A stretch of 64,000 nt of DNA from positions 129,638,501-129,702,500 of the forward strand of contig CM075351.1 of assembly GCA_037693485.1 (NCBI GenBank). Reading direction: 5' to 3'. This DNA is from Kitagawia praeruptora (lineage: Eukaryota; Streptophyta; Magnoliopsida; Apiales; Apiaceae). The notes under the pieces were generated by a model, which worked only from the letters and a program-made list of their open reading frames with translations, did no database searches and was not told the origin of the DNA. Below, piece by piece: positions 1 to 9,789 of this stretch (position 1 is the stretch's first letter; every line of letters begins with the position of its first letter). The position numbers and the translations under genes were made by a program.

Positions 1-1674
1 AATTATTAATATTTTATCTTTTCAGCTAAAACGTATCATCATTTATATTTTTTCCATATTAAATTCCTTTTTTTTCTAGAAATATCACGGGCAACATTAT
101 TATCTCATTTTCCAAAAATACTATGAGCAATTTTATTTAGTAAAATAACATAATTAAATTATAATTACTATAAACTATTCAATTACCTTTTTTCACATAA
201 ATCATGTTACTTTTTTAATTTTCATTTTAAATTTCTACTTTTTCTAACTAAAATCTTTATTTTCTCAATTATATCAAAAGCGGTTCTATTTAATACAATA
301 AACTAATAATATTATAATATTAATTATTAACTGATTACCTCTTTCAACTAAAATGCATCATTTTTTTATATTTTCTAACTAAAGTCACTCTTTTAATGGA
401 AATATCACGGACAATATTAATTTCTCCTTTTCTAAAAATATTACGAGTAATTGTATCAATATATTCTTAATGTCTGCTAGTATTACATTTTAAAAATTAC
501 TATTTTTACCCTTCATTTTTTTAATCTTCTTTATTTCTTTCATGCCTTTTTTTGTCATTACACAGGAAAATTACAGCTTTTATCCTTTATGTTTTTAATC
601 TTCTTTATTTCTTTGATGTCCCTTTTTGTCATTACACAATATTTGGAGCGACCCAATTTTGATTGGATCGACCCAAATCTCCTTTATTAATCAATTTCCT
701 TTTTCAGGTTAAACATATTATCTTTTCTATTTTTCAATAACTAAATAATTTACTTCTTTGGTAAAATACAATATCTTTTACATTTTATCTAACTAAAATT
801 TCTCCATTTTTAAAAACTACGATCAATTTTGTATAATAAAATAACATAATTATATTATAATTAGTATTAAATAATTAATTACCTTTTTGAGCCAAAATAC
901 GTTACCTTTTCTCTTTTCTCTAACTAAAATCTCTCTTTTTCCAATTGTATCATGGACGGTTACCTTTTTCAAACACGTTACTTTTTTTCCCTTCTCTTAC
1001 GAAAATCTCTCTTTTTCCAATTATATCACGGGCGATTCTATTTAATAAAAAAATAATAATAATATTATAGTACTAATAATTAACTGATTACCTTTTCAAC
1101 TAAAACGTATCATCTTTTATATTTTTTCTAATTAAATTCCCTTTTTTTCTAGAAATTTCAGGGGCAACATTAATTTCTCATTTTCTAAAAACTATGAGCA
1201 ATTTTATTTAGTAAAATAACAGAATTAAATTATAATTACTATAAACTAATCAATTACCTTTTTCACATAAATTATGTCATTTTTTTAATTTTCACGTTAC
1301 CTTTCTATTTTTTAAAACTAAAATCTCTCTTTTTCTGATTTTATCACGGGCGGTTCTGTTTAATACAATAAACTAATAATATTATAATATTCATAATTAA
1401 CCGATTGCATTTTTTATCTAAAACGTATCAATTTCTATTTAATGAAATAAAATAATAATTATATAAAAACTAATAATTAGCCGATTACCCTTTTCAAGTA
1501 AAACCTATAATTTTTTCTATATTTTCTAACTAAAATCCCTCATTTTCTAGAAATATCACGGATAACATTTATATAATTATTATCAAATCTCATATAAAAA
1601 TTTAAGCCTCCCAACTTTATATTTTAAAAAAAATTAACTTAAATTAATGAAAAATTCATATAATATTAAAAAAT

Positions 1675-1689
1675 CCGTGCATCGCACGG
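1675..1689 (+). repeat. GC hairpin CCGTGC-ATC-GCACGG
   Basis: Perfect 6-bp stem with a 3-base loop in very AT-rich surroundings, followed by GGTTTTAAGCTTG and then TTCGTATACAACGAA, itself a small hairpin. Equivalent sites with small changes lie near 14530, 51873 (minus), 59100 (minus) and 60532. The shape resembles a Helitron 3' hairpin, but the following bases end CTTG rather than CTRR, so it is either a mutated or internalised terminus or just a structural motif. Confidence 0.55.
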
Positions 1690-3060
1690 GTTTTAAGCTT
1701 GTATAATAAAAATTCGTATACAACGAATAATATTCGTTAGATTTTTAGTTAAAAATTAGAACTGTTATATACTTATATAAAGGAGAAACGAGTGGAGGTA
1801 AAGTGGCGCCGGTCAAATAGCTCGGTTCTATTTTGTTAAATTCCTCAAATTTTTTAATTAATAATTCCAATGATTTAAAAAAATCTCAATTCCATTTTAA
1901 AACTTTACTAATAGAGGAAACTAAATATATAATTTCATTATTTTTTTACCTATAAAATCTTTACTAATGAAGTGTCATTATTTTTTACCTATAAAATCTT
2001 TACTAATGAAGTAAAGTAAATATCTAAATTGCATTTTAAATTTTTACTAATCGAGGAAACTAAATATACAATTTCAATATCCTTACCTTTAAAATTGCAT
2101 TTTAAAACATTGAAAGTTTGGTCGGTCGGTACCTATTGTTTTTACTTAATTACCCTTACTTAATTATAAATAAAATTTCTCCTAATAACTAATCAATTTA
2201 TGTTTTCAAGTAAAACATATTAAAATAATCAATTTCCTTCTAAAATAAGTTACATTTTCTATTTTTTTTTAGCTAAAATCTCTTTTTTCCAATTAAATGA
2301 CGCCTTTACTAAATTATAAATAAACAATTCCCCAATAACTAATCAATTTTTTTTAAAAAAATGTTACCTTTTCTATTTCCTTTAGCTAAAATCTATAGTT
2401 TTCCAATTATATGGCGCCGGTCGGTTGGTTGGTTGGTCGGTACCTATTGTTTTTACTTAATTACCCTTACTTAAATATAAATAAAATTTCTCCTAATAAC
2501 TAATCAATTTCTGTTTTCAAGTAAAACATATTAAAATAATCAATTTCTCTAAATTGCATTTTAAATTTTTGCTAATCGAGAAAACTAAATATACAACTCA
2601 ATTGCATTTTAAATTTTATTAATATTGGAAATTAAATATCACTAAAAAAATATAATAAAAATTTGTATACAACGAATAATATCCGTTAAATTTTTAGTTA
2701 AAAATTTGAACTATTATATTATATAAATATATAAAGGAGATCCGAGGGGATTTAAACCTCTACTATTATCCTTCATTTTTTTTATTAATAATATAATTAA
2801 TGATAATTAGCTGATTGCCTTTTTCAATTAAAAGATGTTTATTATAATTGATATGATATTACCTTTTATAAATACCTAAAATATCATATCTTCCAATCAA
2901 TAATTTTTTTTCTCTAATCAGCATTTGGAGCGATCCAATTGGATCAACCCAAATCTAAACCTCTACTATTATCCGTTAGAATTTTATTTAAAATTAGAAC
3001 TGTTAGATCTAATGATTAAATATGTTACATGATTAAATTTTTTACTAAAATTTCTAGGTT

Positions 3061-3330
3061 CGAATTCTGTCAACGATACTATTATCCTTCATTTTCTTAA
3101 TCTTCTTTATTTCTTTGATGCCCCTTTTTACCATTACACAGCATTTGGAGCGACCCAAATTAGATTGGATCGACCCAAATCTAAACATATACTATTTTTT
3201 GTCATTACACAACATTTGGAGTAACCCAATTGGATCGACCCAAATCTAAACCTCTACTATAGTATTATCCTTTATTTTATTTTTTATCTTTCTTTATTTC
3301 TTTGATTCTCTGTTTTGTCATTACTCAAAT
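3061..3330 (+). repeat. ~110-bp tandem repeat (GCATTTGGAGCGACCC family)
   Basis: Tandem units run ATTATCCTTCATTTTTTTAA, TCTTCTTTATTTCTTTGATG, CCCCTTTTTGTCATTACACA, GCATTTGGAGCGACCCAA, then GATTGGATCGACCCAAATCT. Further arrays of one to three units lie near 580-690, 12300-12560 (minus), 13380-13530, 16380-16620, 19498-19760, 38520-38785 (minus), 44291-44440, 49845-50045 (minus), 52890-53060 (minus) and 62380-62605. Single units also mark joins between other sub-repeats. No coding content. Confidence 0.7.
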
Positions 3331-3472
3331 CTATCTCTGTCATTTTTCACCTTCAAGTCCATGCCGCTCAAATCTTCACACTGCTGGATTTTGATGCATG
3401 TTTGCACTTTTCAGATTTGAAAGCTGGGTTTTTCACCAAATTAACATCTCAACCCCCTGAAGTAGGGTTAAG
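3306..3472 (+). pseudogene. Exon-like captured block with splice donor
   Basis: One frame stays open from 3306 to 3481 and reads like protein, with the fragment FTLLDFDACLHF followed by SDLKAGFFTKL. It ends at AAG|GTATGTGT (donor after 3472), and an acceptor-like TAATATAGAG or TATACAG lies about 190 bp downstream in this and other copies. No ATG is visible and I cannot assign a family. The same block recurs at 16583-16749 (+), near 12171-12338 (minus, 1-base change), near 19740-19880 (+, 1-base deletion) and 38390-38556 (minus). I read it as an exon fragment captured by the repeat, not a working gene. Confidence 0.4.
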
Positions 3473-3741
3473 GTATGTGTACTAGACCTCTGTACGGGTC
3501 ATATATGTTTGGTTCAAGTTTTCAGTTTGGCCATAAGAGTTAAGTTTTTATTGATTTCACAATATTAAAAATTAGACAGGATAATATTTTTTTGGTTTTG
3601 ATTTTGGTTTAGAATTTAAGAATTAAAGTTTTAATGAATTACCCGATGTTATAATAATATAGAGGACACCAGAAAGGTACCTTTAAAATATTTGATTGGC
3701 CTTTCAATTTTTTATTTTACATGTCGTAATAACAAAGGTAG

Positions 3742-3969
3742 TTGGAAAGATTACCAGTTAATAACATTGACAAAGTACGAACCATGTTATTTGTAAATAA
3801 TCTTGGGACTCAGTTTGATACTTATAGACGTTATTTTGTTTTCAAGCAAGTTTATGTTCTTTATGAATTTGTTCAACTTAATGTTCATGGGGTAGACATG
3901 CTACGTACCAGAAGGTCTTATGGAATAGCATACATTTTATCGGATGTCTCCGAAGGGACTATGGAATAG
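3742..3969 (+). other. Recurrent ~75-codon open frame of unit U
   Basis: The frame opens with TTG; the first ATG (in ACCATGTTA) gives only 61 residues. It contains LFVNNLGTQFDTY and VHGVDMLRTRRSYG and has no recognised domain, signal peptide or membrane span. Near-identical frames lie at 17019-17246 (+), 41821-42006 (+, from ATG), and on the minus strand at 11674-11901, 37884-38120 and 49276-49503. The copy at 7381-7590 has an internal deletion and the copy near 20140-20530 is split by insertions. Conservation may only reflect young copies. TCAG|GTAAC lies downstream, so part of it may be a captured exon. Confidence 0.25.
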
Positions 3970-4866
3970 CATACTTATGTTTTATCTAACTAAAATTTCC
4001 ATCATACTAACTAATTAATTTCTCTTTTCAGGTTAAACATATTATCTTTTCTATTTTTCAAAAACTAAATAATTTTCTTTTTCAGGTAAAATACAAATTT
4101 TTTATATTTTTCTAACTAAAATTTCTTCTTTATTAATCAATTTCCTTTTTCAGGTTAAACATATTACCTTTTCTATTTTTCAATAACTAAATAATTTCCT
4201 TCTTAGGTAAAATACAATATCTTTTACATTTATCTAACTAAAATTTCTCTTTTTTTAAAAACTACAGCGAGAGCCATGGTGAAAGACCTTAATTTGAACA
4301 TAAACAATAAATCTACTAGAATATTTATCTGATATTTTGGCTTGCTTATTTAATTGTATAATTTACTTATTTTTAATAAAAGAATCTATATTAATAATAT
4401 ATATACACTGTTTTTTCATACATGAATTTACTAATACAGTTTAATGGTCACGCTCTGGTGAGAATGAGAACAGTGAGAACACACATATTCAGTACATTTC
4501 AAGCTATTTTAAAGGGCCCCGCTAGGGGCATCTTCACCAAAAAAAGTCATATAATTCTACCCTCTATCCATTCATAAAAAAATTAACAAAAAAAAAATTA
4601 AAATGAGAACAGTGAGAACACACATATTCGCTACATTTCAAACTATTTTAAAGGGCCCCGCTAGGGGCATCTTCACACAAAAGTCTTATAATTCTACCCT
4701 CTATCCATTCATAAAAAAATTTAACAAAAAAAATTAAAAATTGCTTGAAATGTGATCTCATTGTTCTCCAACATTTACACATTATATTAACTATGAGGTC
4801 TCATAGTTAATATAACATGTTCTTGATATTATATGAGGTTTAATGTTTTGGAGCCATTTAATGTTT

Positions 4867-5369
4867 TGGCTTTAATATAATTTACTATATTCATATAATT
4901 TTATATTATTATAAAATAATATAAAATTATAATATTAATTATTATAATTATAATAATTCCCATTTTAGTTATTTTATTATTATATTAAAAATATAATTAT
5001 AACATAAAAATACGCCCAAAACATAATTATTAATATTAATTATAAGATTTAATTAATATTAATAATTATTATTATGTTAATATATTTATTATAAAATATT
5101 AATATTTAATATTTAATTATAATTTATAATTATAATAGGTTTTAATAATATCATTAAAATAATATAGTATTATATTATATAATAATATAATATAATAGTA
5201 TTATATTATATTTTATATAATATAATACTATTATATTATTAATATTATAGCTAAATATTAAATAATATTTAGTAGTTATAAGGGCTTTGTATAAGTAAAT
5301 TTTTTTTATATAATACTTATTATCATTTTGCTATTAATATAAATTAATATTTATATTAATAGCAAAATG
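4867..5369. repeat. AT-rich palindromic spacer
   Basis: Nearly pure A/T, no gene. Three perfect inverted repeats are visible: arms 4895-4910 and 4915-4930 (16 bp), arms 5189-5209 and 5217-5237 (21 bp), and arms 5324-5343 and 5350-5369 (20 bp). The last begins CATTTTGC and ends GCAAAATG, the same bases as the end of the adjoining Helitron-type terminus at 5370. Confidence 0.7.
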
Positions 5370-8300
5370 CTAGCATTTTGCCCGTACTTCGTACACGGCA
5401 TCTTATTTAATTCAAAATGATTATACCAAAAATTTAATAAATTTGATTGATTTCTTAAAACATCTTATTTAATTTAAATTGACAGTACCAAAAATTTAAC
5501 AAATTAATTTGATTGATTTCTTAAAAAGATATTGTATGCAATTATATACTCCCTCCGTCCCATTGAGTAGTTTACATTTGCAGACCAGTATTCTATTTTT
5601 ATACAAAAGAAAAAAGAAAATATCAAAAATAAGTTATAGAACTATCCTCAAAATGCACATTAAAATACGTGTCAGATACGCAGTTTTTTATGTAAAAAAA
5701 TGGATGGGACAGAGGTAGTAAATAATCAATTCTTAGAAAGATATTATATACAGTTATATAAGTATTTAATAAAATAATGATATGCTAAAAGTTATATAAA
5801 AAAGTAGCATACAATTCTGTTTTAACAATGTTGAAAATTTATTTAATCCATCAAAATCTGCAATATAAGTAATAAATATTTTTACAAATATTGTTCTCTA
5901 ATTAAAAACAATAACAAATTGTCTTCATTATTCAAATGCGGAAATGATAATCCCTTCACCCCCAATGGCTCCAAAACATTAAACCTCATATAATATCAAG
6001 AACATAATGTAAATGTTGGAGAACAATGAGACCACATTTCAAGCAATTTTAAATTTTTTTTGTTAATTTTTTTTATGAATGGATAGAGGGTAGAATTATA
6101 AGACTTTTGTGTGAAGATGCCCCTAGTGGGACCTTTTAAAATAGCTTGAAATGTAGCGAATATGTGTGTTCTCACTGTTCTCATTTTAATTTTTTTTGTT
6201 AATTTTTTTTTATGAATGGATAGAGGGTAGAATTATAAGACTTATTTTGTGAAGATGCCCCTAGCGGGGCCCTTTAAAATAGCTTGAAATGTAGTGAATA
6301 TGTGTGTTCTCACTGTTCTCATTCTCACCAGAGCGTGACCATTAAACTGCATTAGTAAATTCATGTATGAAAATACAATGTATATATATTATTAATATAG
6401 ATTCTTTTATTAAAAATAAGTAAATTATACAATTAAATAAGCAAGCCAAAATATCAGATAAATATTCTAGTAGATTTATAGTTTATGTTCAAATTAAGGT
6501 CTTTCACCATGGCTCTCGCTTTCTGAAATTGTTGAATTTTTATTTTATTGACTTTATTATATTAAAAGTATGTTCTTATTGAAACGAATATAATAATTTG
6601 AATTTGAATATATTTTTAAACTACTTATTTTGATGGGTTGTTAATTTTTTTCTGATCAACTTAGAGGGGTGACCAAAAATAAAATTAATGGGAATACATA
6701 AACCCATTACCAACGTTATGATAAATAATACCTATAAAATGGAAGTTGCTTATGTGGTTCAAGCTTGTTAATTACTTCAATACTTCATTAGCTTGATCAT
6801 CATGTGGACCATCTTTCTTTTTATCACTTACGTTGCTGCTATGTAGTCTATCTGTAACTAACATCTTTCTTTTTATCACTTATGTTGTTGCTATGTAGTC
6901 TATCTATAACTAAACATCTCTCTCTGCTTATAATCTATATTTATAAATGCAAACTTTTTTTTTGTATTGTATTTTGTTTTCAATATTTAAAATTATGTAG
7001 CTGGAGCCGGAGGAGAAGAGAAAGGCTGGAGGTGCAATTGTAGTACTACAACATTACTGAAAATAAGTACAATATCATAATACAATTTTTTGTTCCAATC
7101 TAAATTGGGTCGCTCCAAATGCTGTGTAATGACAGAACGGGGCATTAAAGAAATATAGAAGATTAAAAAAATGAAGGATAATATTGTTTACCGAAAACAC
7201 ATGTCTCCGCAAGAAGCTCACTTATTCACTTTTATCTTCAAATAATGTATGATTACAAATTATAACAATCACATTTTCCACTACCTATTCACTCTAAAAA
7301 AGCCAACTAAACTGAAAAAGGGAACAGTTAGTGCTTTTATATTTTAATATGGAGCTCAAGTGAAAGTGCTAAATATGAGATCATATATGAAGTGAAATTG
7401 AACGCGAGTAAAGAAGATATTTAGAGCATAAATAAGAGTAATGTTGCCTGACCCAGAGGGTGAGGCTTGTGACGTGGGTCTGAACTTCTAAGTATGATAT
7501 TCCATAGTCCCTTCGGAGACATCCGATAAAAAAGTATGTTATTCCATAAGGCCTTCTGGTACGTAGCATGTCTACCCCATGTTCCAACTACCTTTGTTAT
7601 TATGACATGTAAAATCGAAAATTGAAAGGCCAAGCAAATATTTTAAAGGTACCTTTCTGGTGTCCTGTATATCATTATAACATCGGGTAATTCATTAATT
7701 CTTAAATTCCAAACTAAAATCAAAACCAAACAAATATTATCCTGTCTAATTTTTAATACCGTGAAATCTATAAAAACTTAACTCTTATGGCCAAACTAAA
7801 AACTGGAACCAAACATATATGACCCCTACCCCTACTTCAGGGGGTTGAGATGTTAATTTGGTGAAAAACCCAACTTTCAAATCTGAAAAGTGCAGTTAAT
7901 TATTAGTACTATAATATTATTATTTTATTTTTATTAAATAGAATCGCCCGTGATATAATTGGAAAAAGAGTGATTTTCGTAAGAGAAAGGAAAAAAGGTA
8001 ACGTGTTTGAAAAAGGTAACCGTCCATGATACAATTGGAAAAAGAGAGATTTTAGTTAGAGAAAAGAGAAAAGGTAATGTATTTTGGCTCAAAAACGTAA
8101 TTGATTAGTTAATACTAATTATAATATAATTATGTTATTTTATTATACAAAATTGATCGTAGTTTTTAAAAAAGGAGAAATTTTAGTTAGATAAATGTAA
8201 AAGATATTGTATTTTACCTAAGAAGGAAATTATTTAGTTATTGAAAAATAGAAAATGTAATATGTTTAACCTCAAAAAGGAAATTGATTAATAAAGAAGA

Positions 8301-8650
8301 AATTTTAGTTAGAAAAATATAAAAAATATTGTATTTTACCTGAAAATGGAAATTATTTAGTTTTTGAAAAATAGAAAAGATAATATGTTTAACCTGAAAA
8401 GGAAAATTAATTAGTTAGTATGATGGAAATTTTAGTTAGATAAAACATAAAAGATATTGAATTTACCTGAAAAAGGAAATTATTTATTTATTGAAAAATA
8501 GAGAAGATAATATGTTTAACCTGAAAAAAGAAATTAATTAGTTAGTATGATGGATTTTATTTGAGTAATGGTAAATAAGTAAAATCAATAGGTATCGTAC
8601 CGACCGACCGATCAAACTTTTAATGTTTCGGCTTTTATAATATAGTATAG
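5370..8650 (-). mobile_element. Helitron-like element with both termini (unit U segment)
   Basis: Read on the minus strand the element starts at 8650 with TCTATACTATATTATAAAAG, a typical Helitron 5' end preceded by A, and finishes at 5370 with an imperfect hairpin (5381-5398, GTAC-GAA-GTAC core), CAAAATG and CTAG. It is 3,281 bp and non-coding. The 75-codon frame is internally deleted at about 7580. The base beside CTAG is G on the plus strand where A would be expected, so the 3' junction is not a clean A|T insertion. The flank of the 5' end (ACCACTAATAAAAT) is shared with the copy at 40432, so the element was amplified together with its surroundings. It carries the MITE at 5549. Confidence 0.5.
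5549..5718. mobile_element. Stowaway-like MITE (170 bp)
   Basis: Begins CTCCCTCCGTCCCA and ends TGGGACAGAGGTAG, the terminal inverted repeat of Tc1/mariner-type Stowaway MITEs, flanked by TA on both sides (5547-5548 and 5719-5720). Paralogous copies of the surrounding repeat, for example near 9885 and 47485, read straight through ATTATATAAATAATC, giving an empty site with one TA. Non-autonomous, no ORF. A short ORF across it is spurious. Confidence 0.85.
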
Positions 8651-9500
8651 ATTTTATTAGTGGTTAAAAGATATGATGTCATATTTTTGGGTATGTATTA
8701 ATTATTGCAATATTATGTTTTAAATTAAAAGTCAACGTGTTTTAATTATAGAGAAAAAATTATTGATTGAAAGATATGATATTTTAGGTATTTATAAAAA
8801 TTTGAACCTTGAAATTTTAGTAAATAAATTTAATCATGTAATATATTTAATCATTAGATCTAACAATTCTAATTTTTAACTAAAAATCTAACTGATATTA
8901 TTCGTTGTATACGAATTTTTATTATATTTTGTTAGTGGTTAGAAGATATGATGTCATATTTTTGTGTATGTATTAATTATTGCAATATTATGTTTTAAAT
9001 TAAAAGTCAACGTGTTTTAATTAGAGAGAAAAAAAATTATTGATTGGAAGATATAATATTTTAGGTATTTATAAAATTCGAACCTTGAAAATTTAGTAAA
9101 TAAATTTAATCTTGTAATATATTTAATTATTAGATTTAGCCGTTCTAATTTTTAACTAAAAATCTAACGGATATTATTCATTGTATACGAATTTTTATTA
9201 TATTTTGTTACTTGTTAGAAGATATGATGTCATATTTTTAGGTATGTATTTAGTAAATAAATTTAATCATGTAATAAATTTAATCATTAGATCTAACATT
9301 TCTAATTTTTAACTAAAAATCTAACGGATATTATTCGTTGTATACGAATTTTTATTATATTTTGTTAGTGGTTAGAAGATATGATGTCATATTTTTGGGT
9401 ATGTATTAATTATTGCAATATTATGTTTTAAATTAAAAGTCAACGTGTTTTAATTAGAGAGAAAAAAATTATTGATTGGAAGATATGATATTTTAAGTAT
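8651..9500 (-). repeat. ~277-bp tandem repeat array
   Basis: Repeated starts of GTTAGTGGTTAGAAGATATG at about 8655, 8930, 9208 and 9364 give a period near 277 bp, the last interval shortened by deletion. Each unit contains GATGTCATATTTTTGGGTAT, AAAAGTCAACGTGTTTTAAT and ATATTATTCGTTGTATACGA. Related partial arrays occur at 12570-13000 (minus), 15900-16360 (+), 38810-39250 (minus), 39700-40430 (+), 50060-50480 (minus) and 61980-62350 (+). No coding potential. Confidence 0.7.
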
Positions 9501-9789
9501 TTATAAAAGGTAATATCATATAAATTATAAGTAAACATCTTTTAATTGAAAAAGGCAATCGACTAATTATCATTAAATAAAATCTGTAAAATTAAAAATA
9601 AACCCAAAAATTAAGCATATAACAAAAAATCATAATTAGTATTCCTCCAACGCTATTATTTAATCTTAATAATAGCCCAAATTATGAACAATAATTTTAT
9701 TGAATATATAATATTCAATAAAATTATTGTTCATAATAATATTATAATCAACTTCTATCATAATATTATTATTATATTTAAATAATAAT
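9501..9789. repeat. AT-rich spacer with 27-bp-arm palindrome
   Basis: After a short stretch of unit U sequence this region turns into A/T-rich DNA with a perfect inverted repeat: arms 9681-9707 and 9711-9737 around a 3-base centre. It directly precedes a minus-oriented U copy whose 3' hairpin is missing. No gene. Confidence 0.65.

Larger units (their letters stand above)
1..4866 (+). repeat. Composite repeat unit U, copy 1 (truncated, chimeric)
   Basis: Plus-oriented copy of the composite repeat, cut by the window start. Bases 1-1560 are diverged ~140-bp tandem repeats built around CTAACTAAAATCTCT and TATCACGGGC. Then come the GCACGG hairpin (1675-1689), GGTCGG tracts near 2115 and 2410, the ~110-bp repeats, an exon-like block (3306-3472) and the 75-codon frame (3742-3969). 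After 3969 the copy jumps back to tandem-repeat sequence and resumes at AGCCATGGTGAAAGACC (about 4273), so it lacks the UTR-like segment present in other copies. It stops at about 4866 without the Helitron-type 3' hairpin. No host gene seen. Confidence 0.7.

Noticed and set aside
5509..5718. 69-codon plus ORF
   Set aside because: It spans the 170-bp MITE and its flank; a product of insertion, not a gene.
7381..7633. Two overlapping minus ORFs near 7.4-7.6 kb
   Set aside because: They arise from an internal deletion in the recurrent 75-codon frame and read into UTR-like repeat sequence.
8651..9500. CRISPR-like array
   Set aside because: The repeats are ~277 bp and directly adjacent, without unique spacers, in a plant nuclear context.
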